64,000 bases of DNA. Origin: Glycomyces sambucus. GTDB taxonomy: Bacteria; Actinomycetota; Actinomycetes; Mycobacteriales; Micromonosporaceae. Both the position numbers and the translations under genes were made by a program. The notes beneath the pieces are model-generated. The model was not told the DNA's origin, searched no databases, and saw only the letters and a program-made list of their open reading frames with translations. This document shows positions 16,003-24,050 of this stretch, one piece after another; the first letter of the stretch is position 1; each line of letters starts with the position of its first letter. The stretch covers positions 434,001 to 498,000 of the forward strand of contig NZ_FNGF01000003.1 of the NCBI RefSeq assembly GCF_900102815.1, given 5' to 3'.

Positions 16003-16440
16003 GTGACCACCACCGAACAGCTCCTCCGCGACCTCGCCGACCGCGCCGAACTCGCCGACCTCGTCGCCCGCCACAGCGTCTGGATCGACGAGGGCCGCTG
16101 GGACGAGACCGACCGGATCTTCACCGCCGACGTCACCACCGTCTCGCCGCGCGGCACGGCGCACGGCACCGACGAGCTCCTCGCCCTCGTCAAGAAGGGC
16201 CACGACGTCTTCGCGCAGACCGTGCACAACAAGGCCAACGTCGTCATCGACCTCGACGGCGACACCGCGACGGTGCGGGCCACCGACCTCGCGCTCTTCG
16301 TCGTCGACGACACCGCCGTGTCCCTCGCCGCCGGCATCGCCCACTACGAGGCCCGCCGCACCGGCGCCGGGTGGCGCATCAGCGGCCTCCGCATCGCCCC
16401 CGCCGCCCTGACCGCGAACATCGACCGCGCCGCCATCTGA
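16003..16440 (+). CDS. SnoaL-like / NTF2-fold protein
   Basis: 145-residue SnoaL-like protein (NTF2 fold). The pattern LRDLADRAELADLVARHSVWIDEGRWDE..., then DVTTVSPRGTAHGTDELLALV and a C-terminal GWRISGLRI, is typical of SnoaL_4 members, which act as small hydratases, isomerases or dehydratases or bind ligands. GTG at 16003 is chosen because GAAGGGG lies 6 bases before it; the upstream TTG (15976) sits inside an operator. First gene of a MarR-controlled operon; the dehalogenase gene begins 11 bases after its stop. Confidence 0.8.
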   Translation: MTTTEQLLRDLADRAELADLVARHSVWIDEGRWDETDRIFTADVTTVSPRGTAHGTDELLALVKKGHDVFAQTVHNKANVVIDLDGDTATVRATDLALFVVDDTAVSLAAGIAHYEARRTGAGWRISGLRIAPAALTANIDRAAI

Positions 16441-16451
16441 AAGGCATCCCT

Positions 16452-17315
16452 GTGAAGACCGTCGAACTCCTCGGCACGCACCTCGCCTACACCGAAGCGG
16501 GCGAAGGCGACACCGTCGTGCTCCTGCACGGCAACCCCACCTCCTCCCACATCTGGCGGAACGTCGTGCCGCGCCTGGCCGGCCGGGCCCGCGTCATCGC
16601 CCCCGACCTCGTCGGCATGGGCGAATCCGGCAAGCCCGACATCGAGTACTCCTTCGCCGACCACGCCGCCCACCTGGAGGCGTTCCTCGACGCGGTGGGC
16701 GCCGAGCGGCCCGTCCTCGTCGGCTACGACTGGGGCGGCTCGCTCGCCCTCGACTGGGCCGCACGGCATCCCGACCGCATCCGGGGCGTCGCCGTCATGG
16801 AGACGTTCCTGCGCAAGATGACCTGGGCCGAGTACCCCGCCGGGGCCGTCGGGTTCTTCCGCGCCCTGCGCACCCCCGGCGAGGGCGAGCGGATGGCCCT
16901 GGAGGAGAACTGGTTCATCGAGAACGCGGTGCGCGCCACCAACGGCGGCATCTCGGACGAGGACCTGGCCGTCTACCGCAAGCCCTACCCCGACCCGGAG
17001 TCCCGCCGGCCGCTCCTGGCCTGGCCCAGGCAGATCCCGCTCGCCGAGACCGCGGACGGGCCGTACGAGCCGGCCGCGACCGCCGCGCGCTTCGACGCCT
17101 ACGGCGACTGGCTCGCGACCGCCGCCGTCCCGAAGACCCTGCTCACGGCCGGACCCCACGGACTCGGGTCGCCCGCGATGGTCGCGTGGGCGCGCGATCA
17201 CGTGGCGGCCCTGGAGGTCCGGAGCATCGGCGAGGAGGTCGGCCACCACGCCCCCGAGGACGCCCCCGGGCCGATCGCCGACGCGGTCCTGGACCTGCTC
17301 GGACGGCTCTCCTGA
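16452..17315 (+). CDS. Haloalkane dehalogenase-like alpha/beta hydrolase
   Basis: 287-residue alpha/beta hydrolase that carries the haloalkane dehalogenase signature: LLHGNPTSSHIWRN (Asn that helps hold halide), GYDWGGSLALDWA (nucleophile Asp followed by the halide-binding Trp), VMETFLRKMTW (Glu at the catalytic-acid place of the HLD-II subfamily), and EEVGHHAPEDAP with the catalytic His. Such enzymes hydrolyse the carbon-halogen bond to an alcohol. Length and motifs are complete. Second gene of a MarR-regulated pair. The start GTG has only a weak AAAGG in front, consistent with translational coupling. A luciferase-type or epoxide hydrolase role is less likely because of the Asp-Trp pair plus Asn. 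Confidence 0.85.
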   Translation: MKTVELLGTHLAYTEAGEGDTVVLLHGNPTSSHIWRNVVPRLAGRARVIAPDLVGMGESGKPDIEYSFADHAAHLEAFLDAVGAERPVLVGYDWGGSLALDWAARHPDRIRGVAVMETFLRKMTWAEYPAGAVGFFRALRTPGEGERMALEENWFIENAVRATNGGISDEDLAVYRKPYPDPESRRPLLAWPRQIPLAETADGPYEPAATAARFDAYGDWLATAAVPKTLLTAGPHGLGSPAMVAWARDHVAALEVRSIGEEVGHHAPEDAPGPIADAVLDLLGRLS

Positions 17316-17343
17316 AGCGCCTGAAGACGAAGGGCGCAAAACA

Positions 17344-17376
17344 GGCCCTGACCGGTGAAGAACGCCGGTCAGGGCC
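17344..17376 (+). terminator. Terminator of the dehalogenase operon
   Basis: Perfect 12-bp stem (17344-17355 with 17365-17376). Confidence 0.85.
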
Positions 17377-17399
17377 CATACCCCTCGAAGACAAGTCTG

Positions 17400-17641
17400 C
17401 GATCAGGTTAGCATCCCCTTGCGCGCGCTACCGCAGGGGACTCCCCGGTCGATGTTCAACGCTCCCAACGGAACACGTTCCATTCGCGACCGAAGTCGGT
17501 CTAAAGGGGACTTCTAGTCGGCGACCGGCGGTTCGAACCCCCGAGACCGGGTCTGTACAGGATAGGAGCCCATCGGTAATATTGTGCCGATTGGGAGTGA
17601 CAATCCATTCCTTTTAGGACGTTGTGTCGTTAGGACGCCCC
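17400..17641 (+). promoter_or_regulatory. Structured non-coding leader before the sulfotransferase gene
   Basis: No gene seen. It holds a palindrome GGAAC-AC-GTTCC (17470-17481), two mutually exclusive hairpins (GACCGA 17488-17493 with 17496-17501; GAAGTC 17492-17497 with 17509-17514), a stem CCCATCGG (17569-17576) with 17587-17595, and a TTCGAAC motif at 17532. G+C is lower than in the neighbours. An attenuator, small RNA or operator region are all possible. Confidence 0.45.
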
Positions 17642-18829
17642 ATGCGACGAATGGTGCTCAACGCCGCTCTCGGCCGGACCGCGCGCGCCCGCCGGGACCC
17701 CGCCGAGGCGCTCACCGCCTGGCGGGAGCGCCTCCGCGCGGTCCTCGCCACCGCCGACGGCGAACCGGACGCGGCCGACTGGGCGTTCGCGGAGGACCTC
17801 GGGTTCCTCCTCCAGTGCTTCGCCGCGGTCCCCGAACTCACCCCGCTGGGATGGACGATCCAGCTCCGCAGCGCCCAGCAGCGGTTCGAGAACCGCCTGC
17901 GCGTCAAGTGGATCCACGCCCGCAACCCGCTCGTCGGCGCGGCGCCGGTCGAGTCGCCCGTCTTCGTCGTGGGCCTCCCGCGCGCCGCGGGCACCCTCGC
18001 CCACCGGGTCCTCGCCGCCTCCCCCGGCCACCGCGGCCCGCTCCTGTGGGAGCTCCAGCGCACCGGCCTCGACGACGGCGGACGCAGCAGCGGCGCCGTC
18101 GAACGCCAGGCCACCGCCCTGCGGCGCCTCGCCCCCGACTACGACGCCGTGCGCCCGCTGCGGGCCGACCGGCCCGAGGAGTCGACCGAGGTCCTGTGGC
18201 GCACCCCCGCCCCGCTCGCCTGCGCGCCGCTGCCCGACGACTACCGCCACGACCTCGACCAGGCCGACGTCACCGGCGACTACCAGTACCTCAAGCAGGT
18301 GCTCCAGGTCCTCCAGTACGGCGAGCCCCCGCGGCGGTGGATCCTGCGGTCCCCGTGGGACGTCGCGCACCTCGACGTGATCCGGCACGTGTTCCCCGAC
18401 GCGGTCTTCGTGTGGATGCACCGCGACCCGGTCTTCGCGGTGCCCTCGTTCTGCTCCCTCGTCGAGCGGCTGACGGCCCTGCACTGCAAGGAGGTCGACC
18501 CTGCGGCAATCGGTCGCCGCTGGCTGCCGCTGCTCGCCGACGCGGTCGAGCGCGGCCGCAAGCTCCGGCGCGGCCTCCCCGAAGGGGCGGTGGCCGACGT
18601 CAACCACCACCGCTTCACCGGGTACCCGCACGAGTTCGCGCCGCTGCTGTTCGAGCGCATCGGCGCCGAGTGGACCCTCTCGGACCGCAACGGGCTCAAC
18701 GGGATCCTCGACGACCCGGCCCGCTCCCGGCCCCACGACTACACACTCGAACGCTACGGCCTCGACAAGGCGGAGGTGTGCGCGGCGTTCGGCGACTACC
18801 GCCAGGAGGTGGCGGACCTGCGGGGCTAG
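17642..18829 (+). CDS. Sulfotransferase-family protein
   Basis: 395-residue protein of the sulfotransferase (Sulfotransfer_3) family, which use PAPS to sulfate alcohol groups. The 5'-phosphosulfate loop appears as VFVVGLPRAAGTLAHRVLAASP, with Ala-Ala-Gly where family members have Ser-Gly-Thr; RWILRSPWDVAHLDVIRHVFPDAVFVWMHRDP with the following Ser (VPSFCS) gives the 3'-phosphate site. The altered loop leaves activity uncertain. ATG 17642 has TAGGA 7 bases upstream; a GTG at 17624 is an equal alternative with a copy of the same TTAGGACG before it. Stands alone behind a structured leader. Confidence 0.75.
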   Translation: MRRMVLNAALGRTARARRDPAEALTAWRERLRAVLATADGEPDAADWAFAEDLGFLLQCFAAVPELTPLGWTIQLRSAQQRFENRLRVKWIHARNPLVGAAPVESPVFVVGLPRAAGTLAHRVLAASPGHRGPLLWELQRTGLDDGGRSSGAVERQATALRRLAPDYDAVRPLRADRPEESTEVLWRTPAPLACAPLPDDYRHDLDQADVTGDYQYLKQVLQVLQYGEPPRRWILRSPWDVAHLDVIRHVFPDAVFVWMHRDPVFAVPSFCSLVERLTALHCKEVDPAAIGRRWLPLLADAVERGRKLRRGLPEGAVADVNHHRFTGYPHEFAPLLFERIGAEWTLSDRNGLNGILDDPARSRPHDYTLERYGLDKAEVCAAFGDYRQEVADLRG

Positions 18830-18915
18830 GCGGACGATGTCGAGGGGCCCCTCTATAGGTTCACGTCCCGGACACGGTCCCCGTAGACTTCCCCGACACG
18901 CCCGGAGGTCCGTTC

Positions 18916-19839
18916 ATGCCGCACCAGTCGCGGGAATCCCCCGCCGAGGAGATTGCGACGTTCACCTCGGCGACCGCGCTCGACGCCCTCGCGGCGGCGC
19001 TCGCGGCGACAGGAGTCGCCGAGACCGGCGCGCTCCGCCTGCTCCAGCCGCCGACCGACAACGCCGTGGTCCACGTGCCCGCGCTCGGGCTCATCGCCCG
19101 GATCGCCGCCACCACGGCGCACCGCGACCGGCTCGGCCGCGAACTCGAGACCGGCGCATGGCTGCACCGCAACGGCATCGACGCCGCCCGCCCCGCGAGC
19201 GATCCGCCGACGCCGCAGCTCACCGTCGTGAACAGCCGGGTCCTCTCCTGGTGGGAGCACCTGGACGCGACCGCGTCCACTGACTACGCGGGCCTCGGGC
19301 GGCTCCTCGCGCGCCTGCACGCGCTCCCGGCCCCGGCGTTCCTCCCGCGGCTCGACCCGTGGTCGCGCATCCCGCACCTCATGGCACTCGCGGGCCAGGG
19401 CCTGCCCGAAGCCGACTTCGCACGGCTGCAACGGGAGTACGCCCGCCTCGGCGGGGCGCTGGCCGCGTCCTCCTGGGCGGACGGCCCCGCCGGGCCCGTC
19501 CACGGCGACGCCCACCTCGGCAACACGCTCGACCTCGGCGGCCGGGCGCACCTCATCGACTTCGAGGACATGGCCGCGGGCCCGGTCCTCTGGGACGTCG
19601 CGACGATCTTCAACACGCACCAGCTCGGGTGGCTCGGCGACGCCGACTGGACCGCGTTCACCACCGGCTACGGCACCGACCCCACCGGCCACCCCGACAT
19701 CGAACTGCTCGGCGAGGTCCTCGCCCTGCGCCGCACCGTCTGGCTCGCCGCCCGGACCGGCCGCGAACCCCGCTTCCTCGACACCGTCAGGAGCCGCATC
19801 GACACGTTCGACCTGCCACTCGCCCAACGGCACTGGTGA
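18916..19839 (+). CDS. APH-type phosphotransferase
   Basis: 307-residue aminoglycoside-phosphotransferase-fold kinase. Seen: the catalytic loop PVHGDAHLGNTL (Brenner motif His-Gly-Asp...Asn) and the metal-binding LIDFEDMAAGPVLWDVA. The N-terminal nucleotide lobe is short, without a clear glycine-rich loop. Substrate unknown; such genes range from antibiotic kinases to choline/fructosamine-type kinases, and nothing nearby points to antibiotic production. GGAGG (18904-18908) lies 7 bases before the ATG. Ends at a terminator shared with the convergent DinB gene. Confidence 0.85.
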   Translation: MPHQSRESPAEEIATFTSATALDALAAALAATGVAETGALRLLQPPTDNAVVHVPALGLIARIAATTAHRDRLGRELETGAWLHRNGIDAARPASDPPTPQLTVVNSRVLSWWEHLDATASTDYAGLGRLLARLHALPAPAFLPRLDPWSRIPHLMALAGQGLPEADFARLQREYARLGGALAASSWADGPAGPVHGDAHLGNTLDLGGRAHLIDFEDMAAGPVLWDVATIFNTHQLGWLGDADWTAFTTGYGTDPTGHPDIELLGEVLALRRTVWLAARTGREPRFLDTVRSRIDTFDLPLAQRHW

Positions 19840-19841
19840 AG

Positions 19842-19874
19842 TCCTGCGGGGGCGCCGTCAGCGCCCCCGCAGGA
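19842..19874. terminator. Bidirectional hairpin terminator
   Basis: 14-bp stem (19842-19855 with 19861-19874) between two convergent genes. Confidence 0.85.
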
Positions 19875-19883
19875 CCGCTCGGG

Positions 19884-20384
19884 CTACTCTCCGGTCACGC
19901 CGTCGGCGAACTCGCGCATGATGTCGAGGTGCCCGTTGTGGCGGGCGGTCTCCTCGATCAGGTGCAGCAGGACCCACCGCAGCGAGCACGGCTCGCCGCC
20001 GGGCGGCGGGGCCAGCTCGACCGCGTCGAGCGCCGTCGCGTCGGCGATCTCGACCGAGCGGGCGCACTGCGCGTCGTACTCGTCGAGCAGCCGCGCGAGC
20101 GGCACCCCGTCGACCTTCATCTCGGCGTCGGGGTCCTCGTCGGTCCACGGCCCCCGGTCGGGCAGGCCGGCCAGGTTCACCTCGAACCAGGAGTGCTCGA
20201 CCCACCGCAGATGCGAGACGAGTCCCGCGACGGTCATGAGCGGGGAGGGCAGGAACCGCCGGTGGGCGTCGGCCTCGGCGAGTCCTTCGGTCTTCTTGCG
20301 GACGGTCTGGCGCTGCCAGCGGAGCCGTTCGTAGAGCGCGGTGCGCTCATCGGGCGGCTGGGGCAGGGCTCGGTCGCGTTTCAT
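19884..20384 (-). CDS. DinB-family (DUF664) protein
   Basis: 166-residue four-helix DinB/DUF664 protein. Metal-ligand His are where the family has them: HLRWVEHSWF in helix 2 and HLIEETARHNGHLDIMRE near the C-terminus. The fold resembles mycothiol- and bacillithiol-dependent transferases, so a thiol-linked detoxification role is possible; the true function is unknown. ATG at 20384 has GGAG about 8 bases upstream. A 15-codon reading frame with an excellent ribosome site lies before it. Confidence 0.85.
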   Translation of the reverse strand: MKRDRALPQPPDERTALYERLRWQRQTVRKKTEGLAEADAHRRFLPSPLMTVAGLVSHLRWVEHSWFEVNLAGLPDRGPWTDEDPDAEMKVDGVPLARLLDEYDAQCARSVEIADATALDAVELAPPPGGEPCSLRWVLLHLIEETARHNGHLDIMREFADGVTGE

Positions 20385-20433
20385 CGCTGTGCTCCATGGT
20401 CACGGGTGCCGCCCCGCCCGCGGAGGCGCCGCT

Positions 20434-20481
20434 TCAGCGCACTCGGCGGGAGGGGGACACCGGTTCGTTCTGATTCGACAC
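20434..20481 (-). CDS. Possible 15-residue leader peptide before the DinB gene
   Basis: GTG at 20481 is preceded at 7 bases by a full AAGGAGGT, the best ribosome site in the area, and opens a 15-codon frame (MSNQNEPVSPSRRVR) ending at 20434, 50 bases before the DinB start. It could be a regulatory leader. The remaining 284-base gap (20385-20668) shows nothing else. Confidence 0.3.
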   Translation of the reverse strand: MSNQNEPVSPSRRVR

Positions 20482-20668
20482 TGGTCGCACCTCCTTCCCT
20501 CGCTCGTTCGGATGTGCCGAGCCTACGCACTCGGGCGCGGTCCTGTCGCCTCGATTCGGGCCCGATCGCCCCGCGGAACCGGGTGATCGCCGCAGCCGCG
20601 GGCGCGCGTTCGCGGCTGGGAGGTGGTGCTCGCGGTAGGCGGCGAGGAGCCGCGCGACGCCTCACGCG

Positions 20669-21157
20669 CTAGACGTCGCCGTCGCGCTCCTCCATGCGGG
20701 CGGCGATGCGTTCGAGGGCGGCGAGGTCGGCGGCGGCGAGCCGGTCGATGAAGTGGCGGCGCACGGACGCGAGGTGCGCGGGCGCGGCGTCCTCCAGCAC
20801 GGCCATGCCCTCGTCGGTGAGCACGAGGAGGCAGCTCCTGCCGTCGTCGGCGTCGGGGTCGCGCCGCAGCAGGCCGCGGGCCTCCATGCGGCTCGCGTGG
20901 CGGGACAGGCGGCTGCGCGACCAGCCCATCTTCCGGGCCTGCTCCCGCAGGGTGCTGGTCCGTTGCGGCCGTTCGGAGAGGGTGCTCAGCACCTCGTAGT
21001 CGGCCTCGGAGAGCCCGATCGCGGCCAGGTCCCGCGCGGTGCCGGTCTGGACGACGGTCACGACCCGCCTGAACGCCCGCCAGGCCCGCTCCTCGTCGGC
21101 GTCCAGCCAGCGCACGGCCTTGTCCGAAGAACGCTTCCCCGAAGAACTCGTTGACAT
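20669..21157 (-). CDS. MarR-family transcriptional regulator
   Basis: 162-residue MarR regulator: ADYEVLSTLSERPQRTSTLREQARKMGWSRSRLSRHASRM (HTH) and wing RDPDADDGRSCLLVLTDEG. Divergent from an FMN reductase-acetyltransferase fusion gene; only 30 bases separate the two start codons, so one operator region must serve both. The transcript is probably leaderless: TAGATT (complement of 21164-21169) ends six bases before the ATG. Confidence 0.9.
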   Translation of the reverse strand: MSTSSSGKRSSDKAVRWLDADEERAWRAFRRVVTVVQTGTARDLAAIGLSEADYEVLSTLSERPQRTSTLREQARKMGWSRSRLSRHASRMEARGLLRRDPDADDGRSCLLVLTDEGMAVLEDAAPAHLASVRRHFIDRLAAADLAALERIAARMEERDGDV

Positions 21158-21198
21158 GTAATCAATCTAGCAGGTATCTTCGTTTCCATGTCAACGAA
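21149..21198. promoter_or_regulatory. Divergent leaderless promoters with two MarR-type operators
   Basis: TTGACATGTAATCAA (21151-21165) overlaps the marR start, and TTCGTT-N8-AACGAA (21179-21198) overlaps the start of the reductase fusion. The -10 boxes are TAGATT on the minus strand (21164-21169) and TATCTT on the plus strand (21175-21180), six and seven bases from their ATGs. Both genes begin Met-Ser-Thr, giving a 10-bp inverted repeat (21149-21158 with 21187-21196). Confidence 0.7.
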
Positions 21199-22264
21199 AA
21201 AACTCCGCGTCCTCGTCATCACCTGCAGCAGCAGGCCCGGCGCACTCGGGCCCGCGGTGGGCCGCTGGCTGACCGGCGCGGTGGCCGCGAGCGCCGGCGA
21301 GCTCGGCGTCGACCTCGTCCCCGTCTCCCTCGGCGAGCTCGACCTGCCGTTCCTGGACGAGGAGGAGCACCCGTCCTCGGGCGTGTACCGCCACGAGCAC
21401 ACCCGCAGGTGGAGCGCGATGGTCGACGCGGCGGACGGGTTCATCGCGGTCACGCCCGAGTACAACTACGGGATGCCGGCGACGCTGAAGAACGCGCTCG
21501 ACTACCTCAGCGCCGAGTGGGCCTGGAAGCCGATGGGCTTCGTCAGCTACGGCAACACCTCCGCGGGCACCCGTGCGGTGCAGCACGCCAAGCAGGTCGT
21601 GACCACGCTGCGCCTGGTGCCGCTCGGCGCGACGGTGGCGATCCGCATCGGCGACGCGGTCGAGGACGGAGAGCTGCGGCCAGACGCGTCCCGCGACGCG
21701 GCGGCGGCCCGCCTGTTCGGCGAGTTGACCCGGACCGCGAACGCCTTGCGGCCCATGCGGGAACGCGCCCGTCCCGAGTCGCTGCCTGGTCCGGTGCCCG
21801 GCTCCTATGCGCGGACGCTGACGCCCGACGACGCCGCGGAGGTCACCGTGCTCCAGCGGTGCTGCTGGGTGGAGGAAGCACTCGTCAACGGCACCTTGGA
21901 CATCCCGCCGCTCCACGAGTCGGTCGACGAGGTGCGCGCCTGGCTCGCCGAGTGGCGCACCACCGGGCTGTGGCTCGACGGCAGGCTCCTCGGCATGGTC
22001 CGGGGCCGCCGCGCCGACGACGACTGGGACATCGGCCGCCTCGCCGTCGCCCCCGACCAGCGCGGCAACGGCCTCGGCACCTGGCTCCTGCGCACCGCCG
22101 AGGCCGACGCCGACCCGGACTGCAAGCGCCACATCCTCTTCACCGGCGCCAAGAGCCAGAAGAACATCGACTTCTATGCGCGCCAGGGCTACCTGCCCGC
22201 CCCGACCCCCGCCCCCGAAGGCGCCGTCGGCCTCGCGAAGGCCCGGACGCCCCTCCTCGCCTGA
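21188..22264 (+). CDS. Fused NAD(P)H:FMN reductase and GNAT acetyltransferase
   Basis: 358-residue two-domain protein. Residues about 6-190 form a flavodoxin-fold NADPH-dependent FMN reductase (LVITCSSRPGALGPAVG, TPEYNYGMPATLKNALDYL, VSYGNTSAGTRA). After a Pro-rich linker (about 195-207), residues 208-355 form a GNAT acetyltransferase with the acetyl-CoA loop VAPDQRGNGLGTWLL and FYARQGYLP. One open frame runs through both, so the fusion is genuine. A joint role in reducing and acetylating a toxic or aromatic compound, induced through the divergent MarR, is plausible but unproven. Confidence 0.88.
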   Translation: MSTKKLRVLVITCSSRPGALGPAVGRWLTGAVAASAGELGVDLVPVSLGELDLPFLDEEEHPSSGVYRHEHTRRWSAMVDAADGFIAVTPEYNYGMPATLKNALDYLSAEWAWKPMGFVSYGNTSAGTRAVQHAKQVVTTLRLVPLGATVAIRIGDAVEDGELRPDASRDAAAARLFGELTRTANALRPMRERARPESLPGPVPGSYARTLTPDDAAEVTVLQRCCWVEEALVNGTLDIPPLHESVDEVRAWLAEWRTTGLWLDGRLLGMVRGRRADDDWDIGRLAVAPDQRGNGLGTWLLRTAEADADPDCKRHILFTGAKSQKNIDFYARQGYLPAPTPAPEGAVGLAKARTPLLA

Positions 22265-22273
22265 GGACAGGGC

Positions 22274-22319
22274 GAATCCCCGTCCCCCGAGCCATGGCAA
22301 GGGAGACGGGGAGGGATTC
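22274..22319. terminator. Bidirectional terminator
   Basis: GAATCCC (22274-22280) pairs with 22313-22319 and an inner CGTC/GACG stem continues it, between convergent genes. Confidence 0.6.
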
Positions 22320-22322
22320 CGG

Positions 22323-23492
22323 TCAGCCCTCCTCGCCGCACAAGGCGGTCCGGAGGAGCGCGTCGAGGGCGTCGTCGAAGGTGTCGGGGTCGGTGTAGCC
22401 GTGCTTGTCGCCGATGTTCCACGCCACGGTCACGTGGCGCTCGCCGTCGAGGGAGTGGAACGAGACGACCTCGTGGCCGAGGCCGTCGCCGTCGTGGCCG
22501 ATGAAGACCTCGTCGGGGTCGTCGGCGCAGCCGAACCGCTTCCCGAACAGGCCGAGGCCGTACTCGAAGCTCTTGCCGGTCTCAACGAAGTCCGTGGCCT
22601 CGGCGAGCTCGTCGGCGGTGAGGAGCGTGCCGTCGGTGAGCGCCGTGTAGAAGTCGTTCAGGTCCGCGACGTTCGAGACGACGCCGCCGCCGGCCCACAG
22701 CTGCGAGGCCGACAGCTTCGTGGTGTCGAAGTACGGGTCGTCCTCCTCGCCCGTGGTGATGTACGGGGTCAGTTGCGGCCCTTTGAGACCGGTGCCCCGC
22801 CCGCTCGGCAGGTAGGTGCGGTCGAGCCCGGCGGGCTCGATGATGCGCTCGCGCATCTCCGTCCCGAGCGCGTGCCCGGTGACCTCCTCGACGAGCATCC
22901 CCAGCACCATGTACCCGGCGTTGGAGTACGCGTAGCCGGTGCCCGGCTCGAACCGCAGGGGCGCCTGGGTGGCGAGGGCGACGAGCTCGGCGGGCTCGTA
23001 GTGGCGCCGGTAGCCCTCCCGGACGTCGCTGATGTCGCCGGTCGCCAGAGACGGGTAGAGGAACGGCAGGAAGTCGGGCAGGCCGCTGGTGTGGGTGAGG
23101 AGCTGCCGGATGGTCGGGTCCTCCTCGTAGGGCAGGAGGCCGGGGAGGTGGTCGCCGACCGGGTCGTCCAGGTCGAGGGCGCCCTCGCCCTGGAGCTGCA
23201 CGAGGATCGCGGCCGTGAACGACTTGGTGGCGCTGCCGATGCGCACCCGGTCGCCCGGCCGGGCCGCCTCTGCGCCCGGCTCCAGGCTGCGGAGGCCGCT
23301 CGCCTCGGACCAGACGTCGTCGCCGTCGCGGACCTCGGCGAGCACGCTGTGCCCGCCGAGCGCGGCGAAGTCCGCGAACCGGGTCTCCAGGGCGTCGCTC
23401 GCGGTCTCGGCGGGGGCCGCGCTCGCGGCGGCGGGGACGGCGACCAGTCCGGCCGCCAGGGCCGCGGTGATGCGGAGGAAGGTGTTTCTCAT
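22323..23492 (-). CDS. Secreted class C beta-lactamase-fold serine hydrolase
   Basis: 389-residue exported serine hydrolase of the beta-lactamase/DD-carboxypeptidase (S12) family. A Sec signal (about residues 1-28, ASAAPAET) precedes the domain. Catalytic motifs: SATKS (Ser-x-x-Lys), YSN in GYAYSNAGY, and HDGDG in the KTG position. Such proteins act as D-aminopeptidases, esterases or lactamases. The start ATG 23492 has a TACGCT box 7 bases upstream and no Shine-Dalgarno. Divergent from blaI, 200 bases away, but no BlaI-like operator is seen on its side. Confidence 0.88.
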   Translation of the reverse strand: MRNTFLRITAALAAGLVAVPAAASAAPAETASDALETRFADFAALGGHSVLAEVRDGDDVWSEASGLRSLEPGAEAARPGDRVRIGSATKSFTAAILVQLQGEGALDLDDPVGDHLPGLLPYEEDPTIRQLLTHTSGLPDFLPFLYPSLATGDISDVREGYRRHYEPAELVALATQAPLRFEPGTGYAYSNAGYMVLGMLVEEVTGHALGTEMRERIIEPAGLDRTYLPSGRGTGLKGPQLTPYITTGEEDDPYFDTTKLSASQLWAGGGVVSNVADLNDFYTALTDGTLLTADELAEATDFVETGKSFEYGLGLFGKRFGCADDPDEVFIGHDGDGLGHEVVSFHSLDGERHVTVAWNIGDKHGYTDPDTFDDALDALLRTALCGEEG

Positions 23493-23637
23493 GCATCCGA
23501 GCGTATGGATCCGGACCTGCGCGCGCACTACCGCGAGCTGTACACCTTCCATACCGCCCAGGGGAACCCGCACCTCCGGCAGACCCCCGCAACGGGGCCG
23601 GCGCCGCTGCGTGAGCGGACCGTGAAGGGAGCCGGGC

Positions 23638-23656
23638 ACTATGCCCGATAGTAGGA
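23638..23656 (+). promoter_or_regulatory. BlaI operator and -10 box
   Basis: ACTA-N7-TAGT (23638-23652) is an inverted repeat just before the -10 box TAGGAT (23651-23656) of the blaI gene. It resembles the TACTA...TAGTA half-sites known for actinobacterial BlaI. Confidence 0.7.
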
Positions 23657-23693
23657 TCGGCCGCACCCGTCCCGACACCGAGAGGAGACCGGC

Positions 23694-24050
23694 GTGCGCC
23701 GACTGGGCGAACTCGAGGCCGCGGTCATGGACGTGCTCTGGTCCGCGCCCGGCCCGCTGACCGTGCGCGGCGTGCTCGGGCTGCTCGCGCGCGAGCCCGA
23801 ACTGGCCTACACGACGGTGATGACGGTGCTGGACAACCTGCACCGCAAGGACGTCGTGACGCGCGAGCGGGTCGGGCGGGCCTGGGCGTACCGCCCGGCG
23901 CTCGCGCGCGAGGAGTTCGACGCCGAGGCGATGGCGTCGGTCCTGGAGTCCGCGGCCGACCGCGGGGCGACCCTGATGCGCTTCATCGGGAAGATCCCGC
24001 CCGAGGAGCTGGCGCAGCTCCGGGCGCTCATGGACGAGGACCGGCGATGA
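23694..24050 (+). CDS. blaI: BlaI/MecI/CopY-family repressor
   Basis: 118-residue penicillinase-repressor-type winged helix: LGELEAAVMDVLWSAPGPLTVRGVL, then AYTTVMTVLDNLHRKDVVTRERVGRAWAY, the family's recognition helix and wing, and a short helical tail for dimerisation. GTG start at 23694 follows GAGGAGA. The stop overlaps the start of an M56 metallopeptidase (ATGA, 24047-24050), the classical blaI-blaR1 pairing. It should bind the palindrome in its own promoter, and a second such site lies before an NlpC/P60 gene 2.7 kb away. Confidence 0.9.
   Translation: MRRLGELEAAVMDVLWSAPGPLTVRGVLGLLAREPELAYTTVMTVLDNLHRKDVVTRERVGRAWAYRPALAREEFDAEAMASVLESAADRGATLMRFIGKIPPEELAQLRALMDEDRR

Noticed and set aside
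17520-17552. tRNA-like TTCGAAC loop and CCCGGTC/GACCGGG arms near 17443 and 17545
   Set aside because: The arms are 108 bases apart, the T-stem has a C-C mismatch, and no D-arm or anticodon arm can be drawn; not a tRNA.
21149-21196. 10-bp inverted repeat considered as transposon ends
   Set aside because: It arises because both divergent genes begin with the codons ATG TCA ACG; the distance is only 48 bases and no target duplication is seen.
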